The notes: a model not told the origin generated them from the letters alone. Numbered from the stretch's first letter, positions 17,568-26,285 are shown. The stretch is 64,000 nucleotides of DNA from Pseudomonas tolaasii NCPPB 2192 (GCF_002813445.1 NZ_PHHD01000001.1:1860001-1924000), one strand, 5' to 3'. Numbers and translations: made by a program.

Positions 17568-18323
17568 ATGTTCAAACACCTGCTGCTCGCCTTCGCCAGT
17601 ACTTCCCTGCTGTTGGCAGGCTCGGCCCGTGCCGAAGCACCGTCTGACACCGCCCTGGTGTTGCTGACGGAAAACTTTCCGCCCTACAACATGGCGAAAA
17701 ACGGCAAGAACTTCGCCAAGGACGAGAACATCGAAGGCATCGCCGTGGACATCGTGCGCGAAACCTTCAAGCGCGCCGGCATTTCCTACAACTTGACCCT
17801 GCGTTTCCCCTGGGAGCGAATCTACAAACTCGCCCTGGAAAAACCCGGTTACGGTGTATTCGTGATGGCGCGCCTGCCGGACCGCGAAGCCCTGTTCAAA
17901 TGGGTCGGCCCCATCGGCCCCGACGATTGGGTGATGCTGGCCAAGGCTGACAGCAAGATCCAGCTGGAAGACCTTGAGCACGCGCGCCGCTACAAGATCG
18001 GCGCCTACAAAGGCGACGCCATTGCCGAAACTCTGGAGAAGCAGGGGCTCAACCCGATCATTGCCCTGCGCGACCAGGACAATGCGCAAAAACTGGTGGA
18101 AGGCCAGATAGACCTGTGGGCCACCGGCGACCCGGCCGGGCGTTACCTGGCCCGGCAGGTCGGGGTGACCCAGCTGAAAACCGTCTTGCGCTTCAACAGT
18201 GCCCAGTTATACCTGGCACTCAACAAAGACGTGCCGGATGACGTGGTCGCCAGGCTGCAGGCGGCACTCGATCAGTTACGGGACGAGGGCATTGTCGATC
18301 AGATCATGGCCCGCTACCTCTAG
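17568..18323 (+). CDS. Periplasmic solute-binding protein, SBP_bac_3 family
   Basis: A 251-residue secreted protein. The signal peptide MFKHLLLAFASTSLLLAGSARA is followed by the type-3 solute-binding core: LTENFPPYNM near residue 35, GIAVDIVRETFKRAGISY, then KIGAYKGDAIAETLEKQG in the second lobe. It follows hisF at the place where P. aeruginosa carries PA5139 in my recollection. No permease or ATPase gene is adjacent, so it may be an orphan receptor. The ATG at 17568 is chosen because it gives a clean signal peptide. Its last 48 bases overlap the 3' end of the convergent gene. Confidence 0.85.
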   Translation: MFKHLLLAFASTSLLLAGSARAEAPSDTALVLLTENFPPYNMAKNGKNFAKDENIEGIAVDIVRETFKRAGISYNLTLRFPWERIYKLALEKPGYGVFVMARLPDREALFKWVGPIGPDDWVMLAKADSKIQLEDLEHARRYKIGAYKGDAIAETLEKQGLNPIIALRDQDNAQKLVEGQIDLWATGDPAGRYLARQVGVTQLKTVLRFNSAQLYLALNKDVPDDVVARLQAALDQLRDEGIVDQIMARYL

Positions 18324-19565
18324 CTCGGGTTCCATCTGCGGAGGCTCTACCGGCGGCATTGCCTCGGGTACCGGCTCGGCGTCGGTGGATTCGCTCATGT
18401 ATACGTGGTCACCGTTGGTGTAGTTGACGCTGGCGCAGACCTGGCTGCCATCCTGGCGCAGCAGACGGTACTCACTGTGCAGTAGGTACGCCGCGACGGC
18501 TTTCTGCGGCGGCACGTAGGTGATGATTTCCAGGGGCGAGGATTGGCCCCAGCCTTTCGCCGAGCGTTGTGTGTGGGTGAAGTTCGGGTCCAATTGAGCC
18601 GAGAAATTCAGCTCGAAGACGTGCTCGCTCATCGGCCATACCTTGCCCAGGTCGATGCTGGTGTTGGCTGCCAGCGCCCTGGCGTTGCCACCCGTTTCGC
18701 CTTTGGTGGCCGTCCACATGAACGGCTGACTGGTCGCTTCGGTGTTGTGCCCGAAGCCCGCGAACAGGTGGCGGTCGGCGCGTTCCAGCCGATAAACCGG
18801 CGACGACTCGAACTGTTCGACTGCGGTCAGCTCCGGGTCTTTTACACAGAACCATGGCAGCTCGCACACGTGTGGCGTGGTGATGGTTTCCTCTTGCATC
18901 GGGCTGGCGTGCCCGGTGAGGGCGGGCGGCGGCGGCACGTCGCTGAACTGTGCGGTCAGCGCGAGGCGCAGCGAATAGGCGGCAAGACCCGTTTTGGTGT
19001 AGCTGTCAGTGCCAATGAAGGTGCCGGGCGCCAGGCAGAGTTCGCCGGCGGACGCATCGGACGGGGAAATCGACCAAACGCTCAAGTCGTTGGTTGCGCC
19101 GCTGCCCCTGTCATTCCAGATCAGGTCCCCCACCTGGGCCATCATCACCAGATCTTCCCTGACGCAGCGCACGGCATGGCGTGACGGCTTGTCGTAATCC
19201 AAGCCGTAGACCAGCCCCATTGCCACATAACCTTCGGGCGGCAGTGGGCGCCAGATGGACGCGTTGTTTCGCGCGCCGCTGCCTTCGTCGTGCCACACCA
19301 GTTGATAGTCGATCGGCGGGCGCAAGGCCGTGCCATCGGTTTTGTTGGTGTCGCTGACCACTGCGACGACTTTGCCTTGATTGATATTGCGGTAGTGATC
19401 CACCGCGACGTCGCCCAAAGAAAAAAACGAACCCAGCGCATCGGAGGCTGTGGTGGGGCGCCACAGGCCGACGGCTTGGTGTGCACCCGAACCCTTGTCG
19501 TTCCACAGAGGCAGAAATTCGCTGGTGAAGCTGATGAGCAGATCGTTGTATTGCAGGGGCTTCAT
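18276..19565 (-). CDS. Vps62-related protein with repeated W-x-D-x-GSGA motifs
   Basis: A 429-residue protein without signal peptide or membrane segment. Three repeats occur in the first half: LWNDKGSGAHQAVGLWRP, VWHDEGSGARNNASIWRP and IWNDRGSGATNDLSVWSI. This pattern, with VAMGLVYG after the second, fits the Vps62 (DUF946) domain known mainly from fungi and plants and from scattered bacteria. The second half (about 240-429) is unlike the first, aromatic-rich, and of unknown fold. The ATG at 19565 has GGAG eight bases upstream. Role unknown; a carbohydrate- or membrane-binding function is speculation from the repeats. Confidence 0.72.
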   Translation of the reverse strand: MKPLQYNDLLISFTSEFLPLWNDKGSGAHQAVGLWRPTTASDALGSFFSLGDVAVDHYRNINQGKVVAVVSDTNKTDGTALRPPIDYQLVWHDEGSGARNNASIWRPLPPEGYVAMGLVYGLDYDKPSRHAVRCVREDLVMMAQVGDLIWNDRGSGATNDLSVWSISPSDASAGELCLAPGTFIGTDSYTKTGLAAYSLRLALTAQFSDVPPPPALTGHASPMQEETITTPHVCELPWFCVKDPELTAVEQFESSPVYRLERADRHLFAGFGHNTEATSQPFMWTATKGETGGNARALAANTSIDLGKVWPMSEHVFELNFSAQLDPNFTHTQRSAKGWGQSSPLEIITYVPPQKAVAAYLLHSEYRLLRQDGSQVCASVNYTNGDHVYMSESTDAEPVPEAMPPVEPPQMEPELEVAGHDLIDNALVP

Positions 19566-19628
19566 GGAGAGCTCTCCAGTTGGTTGGAGCCCCAACTATC
19601 GAGCAGTGCGTGCCGGCCTGAGCGGTAA

Positions 19629-20414
19629 CTATCTACGCGCTGGTTGATAGGTGCCGTTTTTGCCGTGCGCGGCCATGGCTTGATTGCTGCGCACGCTGAT
19701 CATCAGCTTGATATCAATCCAGTCGACACCCTGGGCCTTGAGCTTGGGCAGTTCGCGCTCAAGCACCGCCAGGGTTTGTGGGTAGGGGTGGCCGATCATT
19801 ACCGCCGAGCCCTGCTTGTGGGCCAGCTTGATTGCCGTCTGCAACTGCGTGGTGATGGCCGCCTCGGTGCGCTCGTCATCGAGGAACACATCCCGTGATA
19901 CATGGGCCAGCCCAATCTTCTGGGCTTCGGCGGCCGCCACGGTTTGCGCGCTGGTGCGGCTGTCGACGAAGAACTTGTTGCGCCGCTGCAACTCGGCCAT
20001 CAGCCAGGCCATGGCCTCGGGTTGCGCGGTCATGCGGCTGCCCATGTGGTTGTTGATGCCGGCGGTGTAGGGCACGGCCTTGAAGGCGGCGTCCAGGCGT
20101 TTGCCGAGTTCTTCGATCGGCAGTTCCGGGTGCCAGGCAAAGGGGCCGGTGGCCGGGTCCATGGGCATGTGCAGGATCACGATCTTGCCGGCCTTGTGCG
20201 CCTCGCGGGCGAATTCGGCGGCGTGGGGCGTGTCGGGCATGATCGCCGTGGTTACAGGCCCGGGCAGGGCAAGCACGCGACGGTCCCGGGGCAGGTTTTG
20301 CCCCAGGTCGTCGATGATGAGGGTCAGGTAGGCTTTGGACGGCTCGCTGGCCGGGGTCGCGTGGGCGACTCCGGCCAGGCTGCACAGCACGGCGATGATC
20401 AGGGCAAAGCGCAT
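19629..20414 (-). CDS. Divergent polysaccharide deacetylase (YibQ-type)
   Basis: A 261-residue periplasmic protein. The signal peptide MRFALIIAVLCSLAGVAHA precedes a divergent NodB-like domain: LTLIIDDLGQN (strand with the Asp pair), LHMPMDP, INNHMGSRMT (His for metal) and FFVDSRTS. It matches the YibQ/DUF610 family. The neighbours ctpA and envC on the same strand suggest a role in the cell wall. Only one base separates it from ctpA. Confidence 0.88.
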   Translation of the reverse strand: MRFALIIAVLCSLAGVAHATPASEPSKAYLTLIIDDLGQNLPRDRRVLALPGPVTTAIMPDTPHAAEFAREAHKAGKIVILHMPMDPATGPFAWHPELPIEELGKRLDAAFKAVPYTAGINNHMGSRMTAQPEAMAWLMAELQRRNKFFVDSRTSAQTVAAAEAQKIGLAHVSRDVFLDDERTEAAITTQLQTAIKLAHKQGSAVMIGHPYPQTLAVLERELPKLKAQGVDWIDIKLMISVRSNQAMAAHGKNGTYQPARR

Positions 20415-20415
20415 A

Positions 20416-21732
20416 TCAACGGCTGCGCGTGATGCTCAGGCCCTTGAGCAGGCTCAGCGCCTGGGCCAGTTGGTAGTCATCGTCCTGGGGCATCGGCTTG
20501 GCTTTGGTGCCGCTGCCGGTTGGCTGGTCGGCGCCGCCGTTGCCATTGCCCAGGTGACCTTGCAGGTCGGCCTCTTTGTAGAACTCGCTGTCGACCTCGT
20601 TGGTGATCTTGGCCTTGCGCACTTCGATGTCCGGGACGATGCCCTGGGCCTGGATCGAACGGCCGTTCGGCGTGTAGTACAGCGCCGTGGTGATCTTCAG
20701 CGCGCGGTCGTTGTTCAGCGGCAGCACGGTTTGTACCGAGCCTTTGCCGAAACTGGTGGTGCCCATCAGCACGCCGCGTTTCTGGTCCTGGAGGGCGCCG
20801 GCGACGATTTCCGAGGCCGAGGCACTGCCGCCGTTGATCAGCACGGCCAGTGGCACGCCTTCGCTGAGGTCATTGCCGGTGGCCGAGAAGCGCAGCTCGG
20901 AGTTGGCGATCCGGCCTTTGGTGTAGACGATCAGGCCTTTGGTGATGAAGTGGTCGACCACTTCCACCGCTGCCTGCAGCACGCCGCCCGGGTTGTTGCG
21001 CAGGTCGAGCACAATGCCGTTGAGTTTCTTGCCGTTGTCTTTACGCAGCTTGGCCAGGGCCTTGGCCACTTCGTCGCCGGTCTTGACCTGGAACTGGGTG
21101 ATGCGGATATAGCCGTAGCCCGACTCCAGCAACTGGCTCTTCACGCTCTTGACTGTGATGGTCGCGCGGGCCAGGGTCACGTCGAAAGGGTTGCCGCCGT
21201 CGCGCACCAGGGTCAGGGTGATTTTCTGGCCGAGCTTGCCGCGCATCTTGTCCACGGCTTCGGTCATGGTCTGGCCGCGGGTTGGCTGGCCGTTGATCTT
21301 GACGATGAAGTCACCGGCCTGAATGCCGGCCTTGGACGCCGGGGTGTCATCGATCGGCGAAACGACTTTGATGTTGCCGTCCTCGGAGCCCACTTCAATA
21401 CCCAGGCCACCGAACTCGCCGCTGGTGCTTTCCTGCAGCTCGGCGAAGTCTTCCGGGCCCAGGTAGGCGGAGTGCGGGTCAAGGTTGCTGAGCATGCCCT
21501 TGATGGAATTTTCCAGCAGGGTCTTGTCGTCTACAGGGTCGACATAGGCTGCCTTGATCCGGTCCATCACCTCGGCAAAGGTGCGCAGCTCGTCCAGCGG
21601 CAGCGGCGCCTTGGTGGTCGCAGCCGTGGCGGCAGGTGCAGCCGGTGCGGCCTGGTCGGCGAAAGCCAGAGGCGCGCCGATCACCAGGGCGATCGTCAGG
21701 GCCAGCGAAGTGAGGCGGGACAAATGCAGCAT
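20416..21732 (-). CDS. ctpA: Carboxy-terminal processing protease CtpA (S41)
   Basis: A 438-residue periplasmic serine protease that trims envelope proteins, including murein-hydrolase substrates in Pseudomonas. In order: signal peptide (1-26), N-terminal cap, PDZ domain (about 105-190, with GGLGIEVG), and the S41 core. The catalytic Ser305 lies in GGSASASEI and the general base Lys330 in TSFGKGS, 25 residues apart as expected. A Gly/Thr-rich tail precedes the C-terminal helix. The envC gene lies upstream and yibQ downstream on the same strand. Confidence 0.95.
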   Translation of the reverse strand: MLHLSRLTSLALTIALVIGAPLAFADQAAPAAPAATAATTKAPLPLDELRTFAEVMDRIKAAYVDPVDDKTLLENSIKGMLSNLDPHSAYLGPEDFAELQESTSGEFGGLGIEVGSEDGNIKVVSPIDDTPASKAGIQAGDFIVKINGQPTRGQTMTEAVDKMRGKLGQKITLTLVRDGGNPFDVTLARATITVKSVKSQLLESGYGYIRITQFQVKTGDEVAKALAKLRKDNGKKLNGIVLDLRNNPGGVLQAAVEVVDHFITKGLIVYTKGRIANSELRFSATGNDLSEGVPLAVLINGGSASASEIVAGALQDQKRGVLMGTTSFGKGSVQTVLPLNNDRALKITTALYYTPNGRSIQAQGIVPDIEVRKAKITNEVDSEFYKEADLQGHLGNGNGGADQPTGSGTKAKPMPQDDDYQLAQALSLLKGLSITRSR

Positions 21733-21762
21733 GTCGAACGAACTCCTAATGTAGATGCGGCC

Positions 21763-23058
21763 CTATCCTTGGGAACGGCACCATTGTGCGGGATCGCTCG
21801 GGCGACCCTGCTGACGAATAGCGAAGTACAGCGCCGGGGTGTCCTGGCCACCACTATTACCCACAGTGGAGATGGATTCACCGGCTTTTACAACATCACC
21901 TGCCGACTTGAGTAACGTTTGATTGTGGCCATAAAGGCTCAAATAGCCATTACCGTGGTCAAGAATTACCAATAAACCGGCGCCGCGCAGCCAATCGGCA
22001 AACACCACGCGCCCGCCGTGCACGGCGTGGACCTGGCTGCCGGCAGCGGCGCTGATCATCACCCCGTCCCACTTGGCGCGGGTGTCATCGCCCCGGGTTT
22101 CACCAAAGCGTGCCAGCAATCGACCATCAACTGGCCATGGAAGTTTTCCACGGGCCGAAGCAAAAGGCCCGCCAAACGACTCGCCGCTGCTGGACACCAG
22201 CGGGCCAGGCGCTGCGTGCGCGGGTTTGCGCGGCGCGGGAGCGTCGGTGGTGGCCGCCAATTCGGCCTCACGCTGGCGCTTTTTTTCGGCTTCCTGCTGG
22301 GCGATCAGCGCTTTCTGGCGCGCTTCTTCGGCCTCGCGTGCCTGGCGAGCCAGGGTTTCTTCAATGGTTTTGAGCACTTTGGCCAGATCGGCCTGGTCCT
22401 GCTCGCGGGCCTGGAGCTTGGCGTCGCGGGCTTTTACGTCGTCATTGAGCTTGGCCAGAGCCACCTGGCGTTCCTTGCGCACCTTGTCGAGCTGGTCGCG
22501 CTGGGCGTCGAGTGCGCTTTTTTGATCGTTTAACTGGGACTGCTGGTCAGTGATTTCCTGCTCCACATTGGCCAGTTGGCGCAGGGTTTCGTTAAAACCC
22601 TTCAATTGCGCCAGGCGCGCCTTGCTCAGGTAATCGTAGTAAGTGAGGGTTCGGGCGAATTTTTCCGGGTTCTGCTGGTTGAGCAGCAGCTTGAGGTATT
22701 CCTGGCGGCCACTCTGGTACGCGGCGCGGGCCTGGATCGCGATCAGGCGTTGCTGTTCAACGCGTGCGCTCTGGAGTTTTTTTTTCTCACCGTCGAGTCG
22801 CTCCAGTTCCGACTCGCTCTTCTTTAATTCTTTTTGTAGCTCCTGGACCTGCTTCTCCAGCTTGCCCATCTCGGTTTCCGTGCCGCGCAGGTCTTTCTGC
22901 ACCCCGGATTTCTCTTCCTGGAGCTTGCCGAGCAATTTTTTCAGCTCGGTAATGTCCTGACGCGTAGCGTCCAACTGTTGTTGGGTTTGTGCGCGCTCGT
23001 CGGCAAACGCCGGTTGGAGCAGGCAGACAAGAGCGAGGGTAATCAAGGCGCGAAGCAT
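21763..23058 (-). CDS. envC: EnvC-type murein hydrolase activator (M23 domain)
   Basis: A 431-residue periplasmic protein: signal peptide MLRALITLALVCLLQPAFA, a coiled-coil region of about 230 residues (QTQQQLDATRQDITELKKLL onward), a Pro/Ala linker, and a C-terminal LytM/M23 domain. The LytM metal residues appear altered (RGAGLLVILDHGNGYLSLYG, lacking the first HxxxD), as in EnvC, which activates amidases rather than cutting murein itself. The start at 23058 is chosen for its signal peptide; an open frame upstream runs into a REPIN. Confidence 0.9.
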   Translation of the reverse strand: MLRALITLALVCLLQPAFADERAQTQQQLDATRQDITELKKLLGKLQEEKSGVQKDLRGTETEMGKLEKQVQELQKELKKSESELERLDGEKKKLQSARVEQQRLIAIQARAAYQSGRQEYLKLLLNQQNPEKFARTLTYYDYLSKARLAQLKGFNETLRQLANVEQEITDQQSQLNDQKSALDAQRDQLDKVRKERQVALAKLNDDVKARDAKLQAREQDQADLAKVLKTIEETLARQAREAEEARQKALIAQQEAEKKRQREAELAATTDAPAPRKPAHAAPGPLVSSSGESFGGPFASARGKLPWPVDGRLLARFGETRGDDTRAKWDGVMISAAAGSQVHAVHGGRVVFADWLRGAGLLVILDHGNGYLSLYGHNQTLLKSAGDVVKAGESISTVGNSGGQDTPALYFAIRQQGRPSDPAQWCRSQG

Positions 23059-23170
23059 AGAGGCGGGCGACACCAGGGAAAGGGACGGCCTAGTATGCCC
23101 GCCAAGCGCGGCAAAAAAAACGCCCAATTCGGGCTGGGGGGCAAGATATCTCCCGGACGCCACATGCAAA

Positions 23171-23260
23171 TGTGGGAGCTGGCTTGCCTGCGATAGCGGT
23201 GTGTCAGTGAACTGTGTAGTTGACTGGCAGAATGCTATCGCGGGCAAGCCCGCTCCCACA
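23171..23260. repeat. REPIN, hybrid of two REP subtypes
   Basis: The left arm is GCTGGCTTGCCTGC and the right arm GCGGGCAAGCCCGC. It lies between gpmI and envC, both read leftward, so it is in the spacer of a possible operon. Confidence 0.88.
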
Positions 23261-23282
23261 GTGTTTTGGGGTGCGCTAGAAA

Positions 23283-24809
23283 TCAGACCAGAATTGAAGT
23301 CCCGGTCATCTCCGCAGGCTTCTCCAGCCCCATCAGCTTCAGCATGGTCGGTGCCACATCCGCCAGCACGCCGCCTTCGCGCACTTTGAGGTCGCGCTTG
23401 CCAACGTAGATGAACGGCACAGGCTCGGTGGTGTGGGCCGTGTGGGCCTGGCCAGTGGTTTCGTCAGACATCTGCTCGCAGTTGCCGTGGTCGGCAGTGA
23501 TCAGCGCTTCGCCGCCGACTTTTTCCAGGGCGTCGACGATGCGGCCAACGCATGTGTCCAGGCATTCCACGGCTTTGACCGCCGCTTCCAGGTTGCCGCT
23601 ATGGCCGACCATGTCACCGTTGGCGTAGTTGACCACGATCACGTCATAACGCTGATTGTCGATGGCGTCGACGATCTTGTCGGTCACTTCCGGCGCGCTC
23701 ATTTCGGGCTGCAGGTCATAAGTGGCGACTTTTGGCGATGGGATCAGGATGCGCTCTTCGCCCGGGAACGGTTCTTCACGCCCGCCCGAGAAGAAGAAGG
23801 TCACGTGGGCGTATTTCTCGGTTTCGGCGATGCGCAGCTGGGTTTTGCCGTTCTTTGCCAGGTAATCGCCCAGCACGTTTTCCAGGCTGCCCGGTGCAAA
23901 AGCCGACGGGGCCGGGATGTTGGCGGCGTATTGGGTCAGCATCACGAACTCGGTTTTCGGCTGGCGCGAGCGCTCGAAGTCCTTGAAACCGGCGTCGACG
24001 AACACATGGCTCAGCTCGCGGGCACGGTCGGCGCGGAAGTTCATGAACACCACGGCGTCGCCGTCTTCGACCTTCACCGGCTCACCGATGGTGGTGGCTT
24101 TGACGAATTCGTCGCTTTCGCCACGGGCGTAGGCGGCTTCCAGGCCTTGCTGGGCGGTGGCGGCGTTGAATTCGGCGTCGCCGTTGACGATCAGGTTGTA
24201 AGCCTGGGCCACACGGTCCCAGCGGTTATCACGGTCCATGGCGAAGTAACGGCCGACCAGGCTGGCGATACGACCTTTGCCCAGCGCTGCAAAGGTGGCG
24301 TCCAGCAGTTCGATGGACGATTGCGCGCTTTTCGGTGGGGTGTCGCGGCCGTCGAGAAAGGCGTGCAGGTAGATTTTGTCGGCGCCGCGCTTGAAAGCCA
24401 GTTCGGCCATGGCGACCAGGTGGTCCTGGTGGCTGTGGACGCCGCCGTCGGACAGCAGGCCCATAAAGTGCACAGCCTTGCCTGCGGCCACGGCTTTATC
24501 GACCGCCGCGCAGATGGTCGGGTTCTCAAAGAACTCGCCGTCGCGGATCGCTTTGGTCACGCGAGTGAAGTCTTGATATACCACTCGTCCGGCGCCGAGG
24601 TTCATGTGGCCGACTTCCGAGTTGCCCATCTGGCCGTCCGGCAGGCCGACGTCCATGCCGGAGCCGGAGATCAAACCGTTGGGTACGGTAGCGGTCAGGC
24701 GGTCGAGTACTGGCTTGTTGGCCGAGTACACAGCGTTGTCGTGGTGGCTTTCACTGTGTCCGAAGCCATCGAGAATTATCAGGACCAAAGGTTTAGGCGT
24801 GGTAGTCAT
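23283..24809 (-). CDS. gpmI: 2,3-bisphosphoglycerate-independent phosphoglycerate mutase
   Basis: Glycolytic/gluconeogenic enzyme interconverting 3- and 2-phosphoglycerate through a phospho-serine. The 508 residues match the family length. Motifs: LIILDGFGHSE (metal Asp14), GNSEVGH with the nucleophile Ser64, HSHQDHL, FLDGRDTPPKS, and VNYANGDMVGHSG and TADHGNCEQM near the end. The ATG at 24809 has GAGAGG upstream; a longer frame to 24887 gives an atypical leader. Divergent from the yibN-grxC-secB genes. Confidence 0.97.
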   Translation of the reverse strand: MTTTPKPLVLIILDGFGHSESHHDNAVYSANKPVLDRLTATVPNGLISGSGMDVGLPDGQMGNSEVGHMNLGAGRVVYQDFTRVTKAIRDGEFFENPTICAAVDKAVAAGKAVHFMGLLSDGGVHSHQDHLVAMAELAFKRGADKIYLHAFLDGRDTPPKSAQSSIELLDATFAALGKGRIASLVGRYFAMDRDNRWDRVAQAYNLIVNGDAEFNAATAQQGLEAAYARGESDEFVKATTIGEPVKVEDGDAVVFMNFRADRARELSHVFVDAGFKDFERSRQPKTEFVMLTQYAANIPAPSAFAPGSLENVLGDYLAKNGKTQLRIAETEKYAHVTFFFSGGREEPFPGEERILIPSPKVATYDLQPEMSAPEVTDKIVDAIDNQRYDVIVVNYANGDMVGHSGNLEAAVKAVECLDTCVGRIVDALEKVGGEALITADHGNCEQMSDETTGQAHTAHTTEPVPFIYVGKRDLKVREGGVLADVAPTMLKLMGLEKPAEMTGTSILV

Positions 24810-24900
24810 AGATCCTCTCGCGGCGCTAATAAAGGAAGACAATTGAAAAGGGAGTGGCAGTTTAAAGCGAAGTTCCAACCGCGTCACCGCTTTACGGGGG

Positions 24901-24928
24901 TTGGCCCCCCCTGACGGCTGTGTATACT
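24901..24928 (+). promoter_or_regulatory. Sigma-70 promoter of yibN-grxC-secB
   Basis: TTGGCC and TATACT are separated by 16 bases and lie about 32 bases before the yibN start. A reasonable housekeeping promoter for the three-gene unit. Confidence 0.55.
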
Positions 24929-24960
24929 TACCGCCATTTTAACGCCCTGGAACCTCCTTG

Positions 24961-25374
24961 ATGGTTGATCACCTGATTGCATTTGCCACTGCCCACTACC
25001 TGCTCGCGGGTGCCTTCGTCATCCTGCTGGCGCTGCTGATCGCTCACGAAATGAGCCGCGGTGGCCGCAGCCTGAGCACGTCGGAGCTGACCGCGCTGGT
25101 CAACAAGGATGAGGCCGTTGTCGTGGATATCCGCCCGGCCAAGGATTTCGCCGGCGGCCACATCGTTGGCGCCCTGAACATTCCCCAGGACAAGCTGATC
25201 GCACGCCTGGCCGAGCTTGAGAAACACAAGGCCAAGACCATCATTCTGGTCGACGCCCAAGGCCAGCACGCCGGCACCCACGCCCGCGAAATGCTCAAGG
25301 CCGGTTTCACCGCCGCCAAACTGTCCGGCGGCATCGGCAGCTGGAAGGCCGATAACCTGCCGCTGGTGAAGTGA
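24961..25374 (+). CDS. Membrane-anchored rhodanese-like protein (YibN-type)
   Basis: A 137-residue protein with an N-terminal membrane anchor (YLLAGAFVILLALLIAH, about 12-28) and a cytoplasmic rhodanese domain (VVVDIRPAKDFAGGHIVGALNIP, then GGIGSWKADNLPLVK). In the position of the active-site Cys the loop reads ILVDAQGQHAGTHA, so the sulfur-carrying Cys is missing and sulfurtransferase activity is unlikely. The arrangement yibN-grxC-secB is conserved in gamma-proteobacteria. The ATG at 24961 is preferred to the TTG at 24958. One base separates it from grxC. Confidence 0.9.
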   Translation: MVDHLIAFATAHYLLAGAFVILLALLIAHEMSRGGRSLSTSELTALVNKDEAVVVDIRPAKDFAGGHIVGALNIPQDKLIARLAELEKHKAKTIILVDAQGQHAGTHAREMLKAGFTAAKLSGGIGSWKADNLPLVK

Positions 25375-25375
25375 T

Positions 25376-25627
25376 ATGAGCCAGGTTGTCGTGTATTCCA
25401 GCGATTGGTGCCCTTACTGCATGCGGGCCAAGGCCTTGCTTGAGAAGAAGGGCGTTGCCTTCGAAGAGATCAAGGTCGACGGCAAACCCCAGGTGCGCGC
25501 CGAAATGGCCCAGAAAGCGGGGCGCACGTCCGTGCCGCAGATCTGGATCGGCGAAAAGCATATCGGTGGTTGCGACGACCTGTTTGCCCTGGAGCGCGCC
25601 GGCAAGCTTGATGCGCTGCTCGCCTAA
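25376..25627 (+). CDS. grxC: Glutaredoxin 3
   Basis: An 83-residue dithiol glutaredoxin using glutathione to reduce disulfides and mixed disulfides. The active site is WCPYC (Cys14/Cys17 region), the cis-proline is in TSVPQIWIG, and the glutathione-binding GGCDDL follows. Length and motif are textbook for GrxC. It sits between yibN and secB on the same transcript. Confidence 0.97.
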   Translation: MSQVVVYSSDWCPYCMRAKALLEKKGVAFEEIKVDGKPQVRAEMAQKAGRTSVPQIWIGEKHIGGCDDLFALERAGKLDALLA

Positions 25628-25661
25628 CCCCTAAAAGACCACAAGATCACAAGGATCTGCG

Positions 25662-26141
25662 ATGACTGACCAACAGAACACCGAAGCTGCGCAAGACCAA
25701 GGCCCACAGTTTTCGCTGCAGCGCATCTACGTGCGTGACCTGTCGTTCGAAGCGCCGAAAAGCCCGGCTATCTTCCGCCAGGAATGGACCCCAAGCGTTG
25801 CGCTGGACCTGAACACCCGTCAAAAAGCCCTGGAAGGCGACTTCCACGAAGTGGTGCTGACCCTGTCGGTAACCGTCAAGAACGGCGAAGAAGTGGCCTT
25901 CATCGCTGAAGTGCAACAGGCCGGTATCTTCCTGATCCAGGGCCTGGACGAAGCGTCCATGAGCCACACCCTGGGCGCGTTCTGCCCGAACATCCTGTTC
26001 CCGTATGCCCGTGAGACCCTGGACAGCCTGGTCACCCGCGGTTCGTTCCCTGCACTGATGCTGGCGCCGGTGAACTTCGATGCCCTGTACGCCCAAGAGC
26101 TGCAGCGCATGCAACAGGAAGGTTCGTCGACGGTTCAATAA
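25662..26141 (+). CDS. secB: Protein-export chaperone SecB
   Basis: A 159-residue cytoplasmic tetrameric chaperone that keeps precursors unfolded and hands them to SecA. It shows the family segments FSLQRIYVRDLSFEAPKSPA, VVLTLSVTVKNGEEVAFIAE and the C-terminal CPNILFPYARETLDSLVTRG. AAGGA lies before the ATG. Last gene of the yibN-grxC-secB unit; a nested REP element follows. Confidence 0.98.
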   Translation: MTDQQNTEAAQDQGPQFSLQRIYVRDLSFEAPKSPAIFRQEWTPSVALDLNTRQKALEGDFHEVVLTLSVTVKNGEEVAFIAEVQQAGIFLIQGLDEASMSHTLGAFCPNILFPYARETLDSLVTRGSFPALMLAPVNFDALYAQELQRMQQEGSSTVQ

Positions 26142-26163
26142 GCCGAACCCGACGCAGGACCCC

Positions 26164-26285
26164 ATGTGGGAGGGGGCTTGTGTGGGAGCCGGGCTTGCCC
26201 GCGATGCAGACGCCTCGGTGTATCAGTGATACCGAGGGGATGCGATCGCAGGCAAGCCAGCTCCCACACAAGCCTTCTCCCACAT
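26164..26285. repeat. Nested REPIN with an extra outer inverted arm
   Basis: The inner REPIN at 26181-26268 has one arm of each subtype (GGGCTTGCCCGCGATG left, GATCGCAGGCAAGCCAGC right). It is enclosed by a second inverted pair, ATGTGGGAGGGGGCTTG on the left and CAAGCCTTCTCCCACAT on the right. It separates the convergent secB and trmL. Confidence 0.85.

Noticed and set aside
14937..18089. A 1050-codon open frame on the minus strand, antisense to the his genes
   Set aside because: It shadows hisB, hisH, hisA and hisF, whose motifs are certain. Its product has no domain, and long antisense frames are common in GC-rich DNA with G/C at third positions.
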